64,000 nucleotides of DNA from the NCBI GenBank assembly GCA_964019335.1, contig OZ025686.1, positions 310,001 to 374,000 on the forward strand, read 5' to 3'. Below, in pieces: positions 27,362 through 36,041 of the stretch (the stretch's first letter is position 1; each line of letters opens with the position of its first letter). Position numbers and translations under genes: made by a program. The stretch is from Diplonema japonicum. Its lineage: Eukaryota; Euglenozoa; Diplonemea; Diplonemida; Diplonemidae. Below the pieces are notes generated by a model, which saw nothing but the letters and a program-made list of their open reading frames with translations, was not told the origin of the DNA and did no database searches.

Positions 27362-28677
27362 TTAGGCCCGTCGTAGTATCTCATCAGCAGCTTGGGCGTG
27401 AAACCAACTAGCGAGTTGTTGAGGATGCAATGCGTGCGCATTTGTTCCTCTAGGATCGAGTGGGTGACCTTCGGGGATGCGGATTTTCTCGAGGGTTAAG
27501 TATTTCTTGGATACAGCTCCAAAACTGTTCTCCGTGGATGGGGCTGCGGTCCTTCGCAAGCTGGGTGAGTTTACTTCGCCTCTGCCTGAGAATATCGAGT
27601 TTCCCAATTGTGCTGTCCCCCTCAAGAGATGCTTTTCACAAGCTGTAGAGAGCGCTAAGAAAGCGGCGTCTAGATCCCCGGTGTCCTTCAGGGCCCTCAA
27701 TGTTGGGAGAATATCACTGTGCGGTGTACGGTCTCGGGAGTCCTGGAGGGGGACGATCATCCTGGGCAGATAGGTATTGGAGCGAGGGCTCGTGGAATTT
27801 TGGGATATCAATCGAGATTTTAAGTGCGTGGTGGGAGGGGACACCAATGTCGATGGTCTGGCAGTCTCTCAGAGCCATTGACGCCGTTGCGTTCATCAGG
27901 ATGTAGTCTGGCCTGGATTTCGCCGTTGCCGTGACGAAGGAGGGAGGGGTCTGTACCACGTAGGCGTAAGACCTTGTCCGAGGCGTCCGTCCAATGCTGT
28001 GCAAGGGCGTGTGAAAGCACCGGGGAGTCCTGAATGGTAGTATTAAAATCTCCCGTTACGATGACCGGAACGTCCCCCAGTTGCGTAGTTTTCCGTAGTG
28101 TGTCATCTATCAGTGCTTCCCTGTTTCTTTTGGCGTGACTACTGCCGTCGTTAACCTGGCAGTAGAGGGTGATGACGTGTAACCAATCCCGTTTCCCCAA
28201 TGCGACTCTTACGTGAACTCTGCGTGTGTTGGTGCCGTGGTCTTCGAAAAGAGAAGTCTCCTTCTTCGCAGTCAGCCGCTTGTTCACTATAATTCCCACT
28301 CCTCCTCTTTGGGCGACCGAGGGGGACTCTGCATCCTTGGATATCTTTCCCTGTTGCGGGGGTCCCCAGAAGAGACGGTGTTCTTTCAGGAAAGCGTCAC
28401 GTTTTGTTTCTTCGTTCACCATTCACTGACCAGCTTGCGTTAGGGCTGTCTCCTGGAGGCAGATCAGGTCAAATGATTGTAGTTTGATCCTATTCAGATG
28501 GTTCGGGAGGTTCGTGACGTTCACCGAGATAAGAGTGAGCTCCTTCTTGTTCTCCTCTTCGGGTCCAGGATTCGGATGGATGTCACCGTGGGTCATGAGC
28601 CGTTTTCTCGCTTCGCGTGCGATAGATCGTCTCGACCTCTTCAAAATGAGGAAATGTGCCCGTGGAAGGTGGATCAC
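27362..28677 (-). pseudogene. Retrotransposon ORF2 remnant: 2A-like motif and AP-type endonuclease
   Basis: The N-terminal part carries GDIHPNPGP (28561-28587), the consensus of 2A ribosome-skipping peptides. The endonuclease/exonuclease/phosphatase fold follows: LTLISVNVTNLPNHL, LICLQETAL, RGGVGIIVNKRL and VIVTGDFNT. In another phase come RPDYILMN and DIGVPSHHAL, the last being the conserved His region. An in-frame TGA (28425-28423) and at least two frameshifts interrupt it. After the endonuclease, about 110 more codons of linker end at TAG (27362), and no reverse-transcriptase motifs appear. Known relatives use this nuclease to nick the target site. The copy is therefore inactive. Confidence 0.8.
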
Positions 28678-28851
28678 TGTTAAGGAGTAGATCAGGAGGT
28701 TGTTCCTGGATGGAGAGCCGAGCCAGTCGCAAGTGAAAGGGGCGAAGGGGATTGGCGTGGCCGAAGAAGTTAGGAGGTCAATGAATGAAAGAATGATGAT
28801 AATGGTAATGGGGAGGGATATGACTGCCCCGCAGAACTTCAGTGCCTCCTG
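28678..28851. other. Spacer between the retroelement ORFs
   Basis: This short stretch lies between the ORF1 stop and the first ATG of ORF2. No coding potential is seen in the element's direction. Confidence 0.5.
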
Positions 28852-30445
28852 TCAGATCTTCTGGTTTTTGGGGCTTGGGGTCGTCTGCGAGTGGGTTTCC
28901 GACTCCCCTCTCTTCCTCGAACTCTCGGCGTTGGCCGCCTCCACTCGTGCTTTTTCGAGTGCCGCCCATGATCTAGGGAACTCCGCCTCCGTCAGCTTCA
29001 CCCTTTGCTGCTTCCCTTTGAAGGTTCTCTCCCTTCTGTCCGGTGCGTCCTCTCGGGTCCAATCCCTGATTACGAGGGAGTGTCGCTTCTCCCCTCGCGC
29101 GATGAGCCTGACCGTAGGGGGGTTGGTTGCACGTATGAGCCATTTCGACGCACTCAACTTGTCCATGTGGTTAATAACCCACCCACAACTTGCCAGGTCG
29201 ACTCTCAAGTCGCACTCGTGTTCGCAGTTCAGACACCCTTCCAGAATGTATTTTTCGCCTGTCTTCTGCACCGGGAGTAGGATGGGGTTGACCCTGGCCA
29301 GGACTTCCTTGCGGTCCGCACCTCTCGGTAGCATGAGGGCTAACCCGATCGGCGTCACGGTGAGGGAGGTGCCCAGCGACGCGGTGGGAACGTCGGCCGC
29401 CCTGATCCCTTTCTTCAGCTGGATGACTTCTAGTCGGTCTCTCGCGAACGCGTGTGTCCAGAAGACACCCTGGTCCCCTGAAGCTGCTAACAGTCTCGTC
29501 GCGTGTTCAGGGTCTACACGTACGAGGGCGGTGGCTGTCTTGTTCTCTGTGGATCGGTCTATCCTGAAGACAGCATTCGGTAAGACCTTGTAGAGTCTCT
29601 CCTTGTCGCGTGCTGCTAGTAGTGCCATCCTTTTAATGGCGTTGCCGTCTGCAGTGCGTTTCCACTGTGCCGCCGAGCAGTGGTCTCTCGCAATCACCGC
29701 CTTGAGTATCGTAGTCCTGTTGATGTCCTCCTTGGGAGGGGCGTCCATGGCATGTGGGAGCACCTCGTTCCCAGTGACCCAGGTTCGAATGATCCCTCTC
29801 GTCGTGGGAGAGTCTGACTCAGTGCCGCCCACGAATGGCTTGGTGCAGATGATTTTGAAATCAAGGTCGAGTGCCTTGAGACGAGAGGCGAGTTGGACCG
29901 GGTCCGAGGGATTGAAGTAGATACCAGCCGTGAGCTGGTCGGGAATCACGTTGTGGATCTGCTGAGCTCCCCAGTGTTGCTGTACCAGTGCTAAGGGGTT
30001 TAACAGGGGCAGGTCTGCTCGTCCAATTGGTGGCCGCCCCGAGGTATGTCTTGGCGCTTCCTCTTGTCTCCTTCCTCGGGGGTGTCCTCTTCGATTGTTG
30101 CTGCTGTAGTGCCGGCTGTCCTTTCGGTTGTTGCTGCTGGCGCTGTTGCCCCTTAGCCTGTTGGTTTTGGTGCTGCTGCTGCTGAAATTGTTGCTGGGGT
30201 TGACCCGTCTGTTGGTATGGCTGAGGAGGTTGTTGCTGAGCAAATGACTGTTGGGGTTGCGGCGGGGGCTGGTATTGTTGCAGAGCTGGCTGTTGTTGCG
30301 GGGCGGGCTGTTTAGGGGAGGCCTGTGCCTTTTCGACCAACTGTAAAATGCAGCTTAGTGTGGTCAGCACCAGGCTCCTGTTGTCCTCGGAGAGGTCGCC
30401 CGCAAGCAGGCTCTGCGCCCTCTGGACCAGATGATGGGGGTCCAT
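28852..30445 (-). pseudogene. Retrotransposon ORF1 remnant, Gln-rich N-terminus
   Basis: The likely start is the ATG at 30445 (MDPHHLVQRAQSLLAGDLSE). A helical head precedes a low-complexity Gln/Pro region of about 90 residues, then a basic patch. Near 30040-30240 the frame shifts by one base. The main body then continues to 28852 as about 400 residues, with a possible Cys/His knuckle (CLNCEHECDLRVDLASCGW) and a basic Glu/Lys/Arg tail. Non-LTR ORF1 proteins bind element RNA, and the Gln-rich, basic and Cys features would suit that role, but no family was recognised. The frameshift lies in or after a CAG-type repeat, where slippage or sequence error is plausible. Confidence 0.65.
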
Positions 30446-30676
30446 GATCGTCGTCGGTGAGGGGGATAAAATAAAACTGTCTTTGTAAAATTCGCACTCT
30501 CGTCTACCAATCACTATAAACTTTCGTACTCCTACTGACAAACTTTTCACTGATATACTGATACTGATACTTTGCTATCACCTCGCTGTGCTCCGTAATA
30601 CTTGCTGCTGATCTTTGATCTATATTTTTTCTTTTCAAACCGCTCTACCTGGTTCCTTTATTGGCACGGTCGATAC

Positions 30677-30713
30677 CAATAAAGTACAGAAACTGTAGCT
30701 TTAGAATCGTTGG
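30677..30713 (-). ncRNA. Spliced-leader (SL) exon-like sequence, diplonemid type
   Basis: On the minus strand the sequence begins CCAACGATTC at 30713 and ends with ACAGTTTCTGTACTTTATTG at 30677. It is followed at once by GTATCG, a good 5' splice site. From memory this differs from the published Diplonema SL exon at one or two bases. CTTTATTGG at the exon/intron junction can pair with CCAATAAAG (stem 30676-30684 with 30656-30664, loop 11), as in stem-loop I of SL RNAs. I could not locate a clear Sm-protein site downstream, so an intact SL RNA gene is not shown. It lies about 230 nt upstream of retroelement ORF1. It is either an SL RNA gene fragment or part of the element. Confidence 0.8.
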
Positions 30714-30715
30714 TA

Positions 30716-31276
30716 AAAAAAGGGAAAACGATGGAAATAAAAGAAGAAAAAAAGTAAAATAATAACGCAACGCCTCCCCCCCCCCTATTTTAATGTTCTT
30801 TCTTTTTAAACCCTCATGGAGGGCTCTCTCCTCTTACCGCTAGATAATTGGGTTAAGGGCAGAGGAGAGATAAACATGAGCTCGTCCGGGAAAAAAAAAT
30901 GTCAACAAATGACCCTCCCATGCGACAAAAAGACCCCCGTTAAATTTCTAAGTAGGAAAGTAGCCCGACACCACTGTGTGCAGAAATGCAGCCCGGGGGT
31001 TGCAAAGCCTGCCACCCTCATGGCAAAACAAGCACCGCAATTGAAAGAACGGCAACAGGCACACCATGTATGTCATCTTCCTATGGTTGCATGCTGCCCC
31101 CCCCCCCCCCCCCCCTTTCTTTTTTTGCTCAAATAATCAAAACAAAAAAGATTTCGTAACTGCCAAAAAAAAAAAGTGGTCATCCGGACGAGCTCATATT
31201 TTTATAAAAAAAAAAACTCAAAGTACAGGACAAGCCCTCGCTTTAAAAAAAACAAAAAGAAACTTTTTTTTTTCAC
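30716..31276. other. Intergenic between retroelement and H2B
   Basis: This stretch has C, T and A homopolymers and the possible 322-bp inverted-repeat element listed separately. No gene is recognised. Confidence 0.5.
30876..31197. mobile_element. Possible MITE with 14-bp terminal inverted repeats
   Basis: ATGAGCTCGTCCGG at 30876-30889 is exactly repeated in inverted form (CCGGACGAGCTCAT) at 31184-31197. The 322-bp interval has no coding frame and contains a run of about 18 C. Size and termini would fit a miniature DNA transposon. No clear target-site duplication is visible, so the call is tentative. Confidence 0.5.
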
Positions 31277-31798
31277 CTACATTTTATTCACCCGCATGTG
31301 AGAAGTAGTGTACTTCTGAATTGCTTCGCCAGCAGCTCTTGCACAGCTTGTTGCAAGTTCGCCCTGATTGCCTAGACTGATGGCAGCAAAGGCTGCCCGA
31401 GGGCTGATGGTCGCAACTTTGTTGTGAACGGAAATGTCAGAAGCCAAAGTAACTAGCTTATCAATGTACGCCCGCAAGAGGTCGTCCACAACGCTCATTG
31501 CACTGCTTTTAATGCGTGTGATCTTGTTTGCTTTTCTCTTCTGAGATAGAATCCTGTGGATGTAGAGCTTGTAGCTGCTGTAGCTCGACTTCTTGACTCT
31601 CGCTCCATCCTGCTTGCGGGGTTTTGTCTTCTCTTGTTTTGTGCGCTTCAGGGTTTTCTTGTTCTTCTTAGCAAACCCCGGCAGCAGCATCTTGCTTCCA
31701 GAGACGGGAACTGTCGGCGTCTGTAGCAATTGCTGGCTAAACTGTGTGCCCTGCACCTGGCTCATTTGAGCCTGGGGTACTTGTGAATTATTGAGCAT
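31277..31798 (-). CDS. Histone H2B variant with long N-terminal tail
   Basis: The protein has 173 residues. The last 100 residues carry the H2B fold: SSYKLYIHRILSQ (alpha-N/L1, canonical YxxYIHKVL), SSAMSVVDDLLRAYIDKLVT (alpha-2), and ISPRAAFAAISLGNQGELATSCARAAGEAIQKYTTSH (alpha-3/alpha-C, canonical [21 protein letters not shown]). The 70-residue N-terminal extension is Gln/Val/Pro rich, then Lys rich (KKNKKTLKRTKQEKTKPRKQ). Core H2B tails are about 30 residues, so this is probably a variant, although the main diplonemid H2B is unknown to me. No intron. The ATG at 31798 is the first in frame, preceded by a pyrimidine-rich leader. Confidence 0.85.
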   Translation of the reverse strand: MLNNSQVPQAQMSQVQGTQFSQQLLQTPTVPVSGSKMLLPGFAKKNKKTLKRTKQEKTKPRKQDGARVKKSSYSSYKLYIHRILSQKRKANKITRIKSSAMSVVDDLLRAYIDKLVTLASDISVHNKVATISPRAAFAAISLGNQGELATSCARAAGEAIQKYTTSHMRVNKM

Positions 31799-32090
31799 TT
31801 CTTTTTTTTTTTTCTTCTTTTTTTTTTTCCCCCCCGCTTCTCACCCCCTTCCTTTCTTTTACAAAAAAAAAAAGAACGCAAACGCGCTCAGAAGAGCTGC
31901 TGTGTCTTAATTCCTTTCACAGGTAACAAAAAACAAAGCGATGCTAGAGGCTGACAAAACGAACAAACAAAAAAAAAGCTCATATTAGACAAGGGAAGGG
32001 AAGGGGGGGGGGGGGGTGGGATTAAAAAACAGGTCAGAAAAGGGACAAATAAGAGACAAAAATAAAGTGGGGAGGGGGAGGGGGGGAAAT

Positions 32091-33473
32091 CTAAGTCGAC
32101 GCCCTTCTAGGACTGAACCATCCCGTGATCCACGAAAAAATGCTCCCGTTTGGAGACGGGCAATCTACGGTATGCGGATGAGGGACAGCCGTGTTAGGAG
32201 TGGCAGGGGGTAGGGGTAGGGGTAGGGACCTGGCGGAAATGGCTTCAACAAGACGGCTCCTTGTGCGGGCTATTGTGACTCGCCGAGCGGCAATGGCTTG
32301 TACGTGCCTGTCAAGGCGAGCGTCTTCCTCATTGAGTTTAATAACAGCAGCCTTCAAGTCGCCAAGGGGAACGGGGTTCTGAATGAGATTATCAATCCTC
32401 GTCTGCAGCTCGCATGGCTCCGAGGCGATTAAGGGCGTGTTATGCTCCTCCTTCTCATTGTCTTGTTCCTCACGTGCGTCAGGTGGGTTCAAAGGTGTTG
32501 TGCAAACAACCTCCTGCGGTGTGGCGGGCTTTGTATCAACCTCCATCGATTCGCTTTCAAACTGCTTCATCACCTCAAGCTCTTCTTCGTCGGGGACCTC
32601 ACGTGCATTGGGTGCGTCAGGTGGGTTCAAAGGTGTTGTGCAAACAACCTCCTGTTCATCCAGCCCGAGGTTCAACGGTGTGACGGCCTCTGTTACAACT
32701 TCTGTATCATTGTTAACACAGGTGTTGTCTAACAGGTCTGACGGCAAGGAAGCGTCCATGTCCATCGATTCGCTTTCAAACTGTTTCATCACTTCAAGTT
32801 CTTCTTCGTCGGGCTCTGCGCGTGATTCTCTGGTCGATGCATTGGGTGTGTACAGAGGGTTCAAAGGTGTAATGCAGGGTTGGTCATCAAATTGTGGCGG
32901 ACGTGGGGTTTGAGGGGTGTGAGGTGTACGGGTGCATTGGACCCTTTGTTCTAGGTCGGCGAAGGCTTGTGAAGTTTCGGTTGTTGATGGTGTGGTGGCT
33001 GTCTTGCTTTCTTTGATCTTTTGTTCGAGTTCTGCGAATGTTTTCGCGGTGTTCTCTCTCCTTGTCAACTCCTTGTGCCGAACCACAGATGCTTGCTCGG
33101 GTTCGGTGGGTGGTTGGGCTTTTCTACCTTTGACCATCGCCTCAAGCGCAGCAAATCTCTTCACAGTGTTTTCTCTTTTAATCATTTCCTGGGGTATGAT
33201 GATGTTTCCGTTGCCTATGTGTCGCCGGCTTGCGCGGATTTCTTCGAGTTTGGTGCGTTTTGCTTGGGGTTCGGTTGCTAAGGGTGAGGTTTCTTCTATC
33301 AGCCTGCCGATGCTTTCGCCGCACTCTTCCTCCTCCACCTTCAACAGCGTCCTCTTGCGACGGCCGGGTGTCTTGTTCTCAATTGGTGTCGATATTTTCT
33401 CTAATTCTTCTTCTTCTTCTTCGTCGTCTTCTTCTACAAGACATTTCTTCAACCTCCTCCGTGTTATTGCCAT
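32091..33473 (-). CDS. Acidic repeat-containing protein, unknown function
   Basis: The protein has 460 residues. It opens with a basic/acidic stretch (MAITRRRLKKCLVEEDDEEE) containing basic clusters that could serve as nuclear localisation signals (GRRKRTLL). Two motif families repeat: REN-T-K-F-A-x-LE (three versions between about residues 95 and 175) and the pair PDEEELEVMKQFESESM plus EVVCTTPLNPPDA (two copies, about 215-330). A helical C-terminal region with basic residues (RHVQAIAARRVTIARTRSRL) precedes a Pro-rich and Trp-containing tail. No known domain is recognised. A nuclear or kinetochore-like scaffold would suit the composition but is speculation. No intron is seen. Confidence 0.75.
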   Translation of the reverse strand: MAITRRRLKKCLVEEDDEEEEEELEKISTPIENKTPGRRKRTLLKVEEEECGESIGRLIEETSPLATEPQAKRTKLEEIRASRRHIGNGNIIIPQEMIKRENTVKRFAALEAMVKGRKAQPPTEPEQASVVRHKELTRRENTAKTFAELEQKIKESKTATTPSTTETSQAFADLEQRVQCTRTPHTPQTPRPPQFDDQPCITPLNPLYTPNASTRESRAEPDEEELEVMKQFESESMDMDASLPSDLLDNTCVNNDTEVVTEAVTPLNLGLDEQEVVCTTPLNPPDAPNAREVPDEEELEVMKQFESESMEVDTKPATPQEVVCTTPLNPPDAREEQDNEKEEHNTPLIASEPCELQTRIDNLIQNPVPLGDLKAAVIKLNEEDARLDRHVQAIAARRVTIARTRSRLVEAISARSLPLPLPPATPNTAVPHPHTVDCPSPNGSIFSWITGWFSPRRAST

Positions 33474-33854
33474 GTTCTTTTTTTTTTTTTTTTTATTGCC
33501 TGTTTTTTTTTTTGTTTTTTTTTTTTTTGTTTTTTTTTTGTTTTGTTTTGGCTGACGAAAATATGCATTAAAAGGAAAGTGGTGGGAAAGGGAAAAAAAA
33601 AAAAAAAAAAAGAAGGAAAATGAACATGATCAACGTAATAAGGGGATGTTCCCAAGAAGCACGCGTATATTTTTCGCGCTCATTTATGGGGGTAGGGTGC
33701 AAGAAAAAGGGAAAAAAAAAGAAAATGCACAACGAAAAAAAAAGTAAGGGGAAATCGAAAAATAACCTGGTTTTTTCGTTCACCCCCTCTTTTTTGTTTT
33801 CTTCAAATAAAAAAAGAAAATGATGAACTGGAAGAGGTAAGAACGGGGTGGTGG

Positions 33855-33886
<32 letters not shown>

Positions 33887-33986
33887 GGAGAAGGGGTAGA
33901 AGAAGAAAAGAAAAAATCACTATGATTGAAGAAAAATGATACTTTATATGAGGTGTGTGAAGGAAGTAAAACAAAAAACGATAAAG

Positions 33987-34017
<31 letters not shown>

Positions 34018-34022
34018 TATTC
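33474..34022. other. Intergenic homopolymer spacer
   Basis: Long T and A runs alternate, with about 22 T near 33858 and about 27 A near 33987. No credible reading frame or RNA gene is seen. It provides the pyrimidine-rich leader of the acidic protein gene and the 3' flank of the helicase gene. Confidence 0.5.
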
Positions 34023-36041
34023 TTACCATTTTCCGCCCTTGTAGCCACCGCCACCCTTTCTACCCTTTCCTCCCTTTCCGGAGTTGCTGAATTTGCCACC
34101 GCCCTTGCCCTTGCCCTTGCCCTTGCCCTTACCCTTGCCTTTAGAGACCTTTTCAAGGAGTTCGGGGAGAACAGTGGGGATTTCGAGCCAGTCGTCCTTG
34201 TCGACTGTCTCCTGGAGTTTGTCGCAAATGTCCTCGCGGACATCGAAGACAGCGCCCCATCTGTCGGCGGTAAACTGCATAGTGGTGATGCTCTTGGGGT
34301 CGTTCAAGACGTCTTCGGGAAGGACCTTCCTCAGGGCACCCCACACGTAGCCGAGACCGTCGATTTCCTTCCACTTGGAGCTGAACTGGTAGCAGCGGTA
34401 GCCAGTGGCGTTTGAGAGGATTGACTTCGCAGCAGGCTTCTCGGTGTGCCCTGTTGCCAGAGCAAGTGCTGCGGCAACTGCCTTGTTGGCGTCGCCCACG
34501 GTTTTGATAAGCTCGGAAGCCTGCTCCGTGAAGTGCTCTGTCACCTCGTCGGGGATCCTGGCCGCGTCCTGGATGGCTGTCGTCGCGGCGATTTCCATTA
34601 CCTGCGACGGCTGCGGTGCGGACAGCCACTCGAACGTGTTCTTGGTCTGTGTCTGGATCGTCTTCACGCTGTTCTTGGCGTTTGCTGCGTACAACGTCAC
34701 GCACACACCCTTTCTGCCGGCCCTACCTGTTCGCCCAGACCTGTGCACGTACGTCTCGACCTCTGGGTATCCACCCCTCGATTCCGGCACTTTTGAGTTG
34801 ATCACCAGGTCCACTCTCATGTCCAGACCCCTTGCCGCGACATCCGTCGCCACCAGAACCCTGAACCTGCCGTTGCGGAAGGCGTCAAGGGTGGTCTCCC
34901 TGCACGCCTGTGCGATGTCGCCGTGGAGGGGCTTCGCCTCGTATTTCATTGTTTCATCCGCGCACATCTCATTGCACTCTGCTTTTGTCGAGCAGAACAC
35001 CAAAGCCCGTCCGGTAGCACCCGCGTACATACCGATGCAGTCGGAGATGGTGGCCACACGGCTGGTGTAGTGGGTCACGATGGCGATGTGTCGGACGTCC
35101 TTGGAGGCGCTGCCCTCGGAGTCTGTCACCATGTCGATGACCTTGTGGTCCACCATGTGCTTCTGTGCGACTTCGGCGACCCATGAGGGGAGGGTGGCGG
35201 AGAACAGGCACTTCTGGTGCTTGGAGCTAGCCTGGTCGAGGATCTTGTCAACGTCCTCCTTGAAGCCCATCTCAAGCATCTTGTCAGCCTCGTCGAGGAC
35301 GACGTGTGCAATCTCGTTGAGGTCAAGGGTGCCCCTCTCGAGATGGTCGATCACCCTACCAGGCGTCCCCACCAGGACATCAACACCGTCCCTAAGAACC
35401 TGGCATTGCTTGCCCATGGGGGCACCACCATAGACGCAAAGGACTTCAAGGTTGGAGGCGACGGAGGTGAACTCCTTCCCGACCTGCTGAGCGAGCTCTC
35501 TGGTGGGTGCGAGGACAAGGCATGCAGGCTTCCTGCCACGCGGTCGCCTCCCGAGCTTGAGAAGGGTCTCCACAATGGGAAGGGCGAAGGCAAGGGTTTT
35601 GCCGCATCCGGTTCTTGCACGGCCGATGATGTCCTTGCCCTCTGAGATGTGTTTGAAGGTCGCGGCCTGGATGGGGAACAGTGCCTTGATGCCCCTCTCA
35701 AGAAGCGCTTCCTTTGTGATGTCGCTGAGTTCGAAGTTATCCACGTGGAAGGGGTCCTTCTCCTCCTCGGAGTCGGAGTCACCAACCGACGAGCTGTCTT
35801 CCTTCTTCGCTCGCTTCGGGGAACCGATTTGCTTCTCTGCCTTCCTCTTCACTGCCTTCTTGGGGCTTGCTTTGGGGCTCTTCTTCGGGCTTTTCTTCGG
35901 GCTCGCCTTAGGGCTCCTCTTCACAACTTTCTTCGGCTTCGGAACCTCAACAGAGCTGTCCGAGTCCGAGCTGCTAGACTCGGGCTCAGGCTCAGGCTTC
36001 TTCTTCATTACCTTCTTCGTCGTCTTCTTTGCGACAGCCAT
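34023..36041 (-). CDS. DEAD-box RNA helicase, nucleolar DDX21/Gu type
   Basis: This is a 672-residue ATP-dependent RNA helicase probably acting in ribosome biogenesis. A charged N-tail (1-95) has Lys-Ser-Pro-Lys repeats (KASPKKSPKK) and acidic Ser blocks. The core shows the Q motif (FPIQAATF), motif I ARTGCGKT (about 142-149), PTRELAQQ, TPGRV, motif II DEAD (VLDEADKM), SAT, and the C-terminal VLVATDVAARGLD and HRSGRTGRAG. After the core comes a GUCT-like domain (YQFSSKWKEIDGLGYVWGALR) found in DDX21/DDX50 and plant RH3/RH7. It then ends in Gly-Lys repeats and a GGGYKGGKW tail, an RNA-binding tail. All catalytic motifs are intact. No intron. A housekeeping role in the nucleolus is well founded by family, though mitochondrial GUCT helicases also exist. 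Confidence 0.92.
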   Translation of the reverse strand: MAVAKKTTKKVMKKKPEPEPESSSSDSDSSVEVPKPKKVVKRSPKASPKKSPKKSPKASPKKAVKRKAEKQIGSPKRAKKEDSSSVGDSDSEEEKDPFHVDNFELSDITKEALLERGIKALFPIQAATFKHISEGKDIIGRARTGCGKTLAFALPIVETLLKLGRRPRGRKPACLVLAPTRELAQQVGKEFTSVASNLEVLCVYGGAPMGKQCQVLRDGVDVLVGTPGRVIDHLERGTLDLNEIAHVVLDEADKMLEMGFKEDVDKILDQASSKHQKCLFSATLPSWVAEVAQKHMVDHKVIDMVTDSEGSASKDVRHIAIVTHYTSRVATISDCIGMYAGATGRALVFCSTKAECNEMCADETMKYEAKPLHGDIAQACRETTLDAFRNGRFRVLVATDVAARGLDMRVDLVINSKVPESRGGYPEVETYVHRSGRTGRAGRKGVCVTLYAANAKNSVKTIQTQTKNTFEWLSAPQPSQVMEIAATTAIQDAARIPDEVTEHFTEQASELIKTVGDANKAVAAALALATGHTEKPAAKSILSNATGYRCYQFSSKWKEIDGLGYVWGALRKVLPEDVLNDPKSITTMQFTADRWGAVFDVREDICDKLQETVDKDDWLEIPTVLPELLEKVSKGKGKGKGKGKGKGGGKFSNSGKGGKGRKGGGGYKGGKW

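Larger units (their letters stand above)
27314..30715 (-). mobile_element. Decayed non-LTR retrotransposon with SL RNA-like 5' end
   Basis: Reading leftwards, the order is SL RNA-like sequence (30715-30656), a leader, ORF1 (from 30445), a spacer, and ORF2 with a 2A-like peptide and an apurinic-type endonuclease domain. It ends with no reverse transcriptase. Several frameshifts and an in-frame stop show it is not functional as read. Presence of the 5' end with loss of RT is unusual, since target-primed insertion normally truncates the 5' side. An internal deletion that keeps both termini, as in trypanosomatid RIME/NARTc elements, is a possible explanation. The clade cannot be decided without RT. 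Endonuclease plus 2A resembles the ingi/L1Tc and CR1-type organisation. Confidence 0.8.

Noticed and set aside
29783-29800. tRNA B-box-like GGTTCGAAT
   Set aside because: It lies inside the retroelement ORF1 coding sequence, and no A box or cloverleaf could be built around it. No other tRNA-like promoter pair was found in the window.
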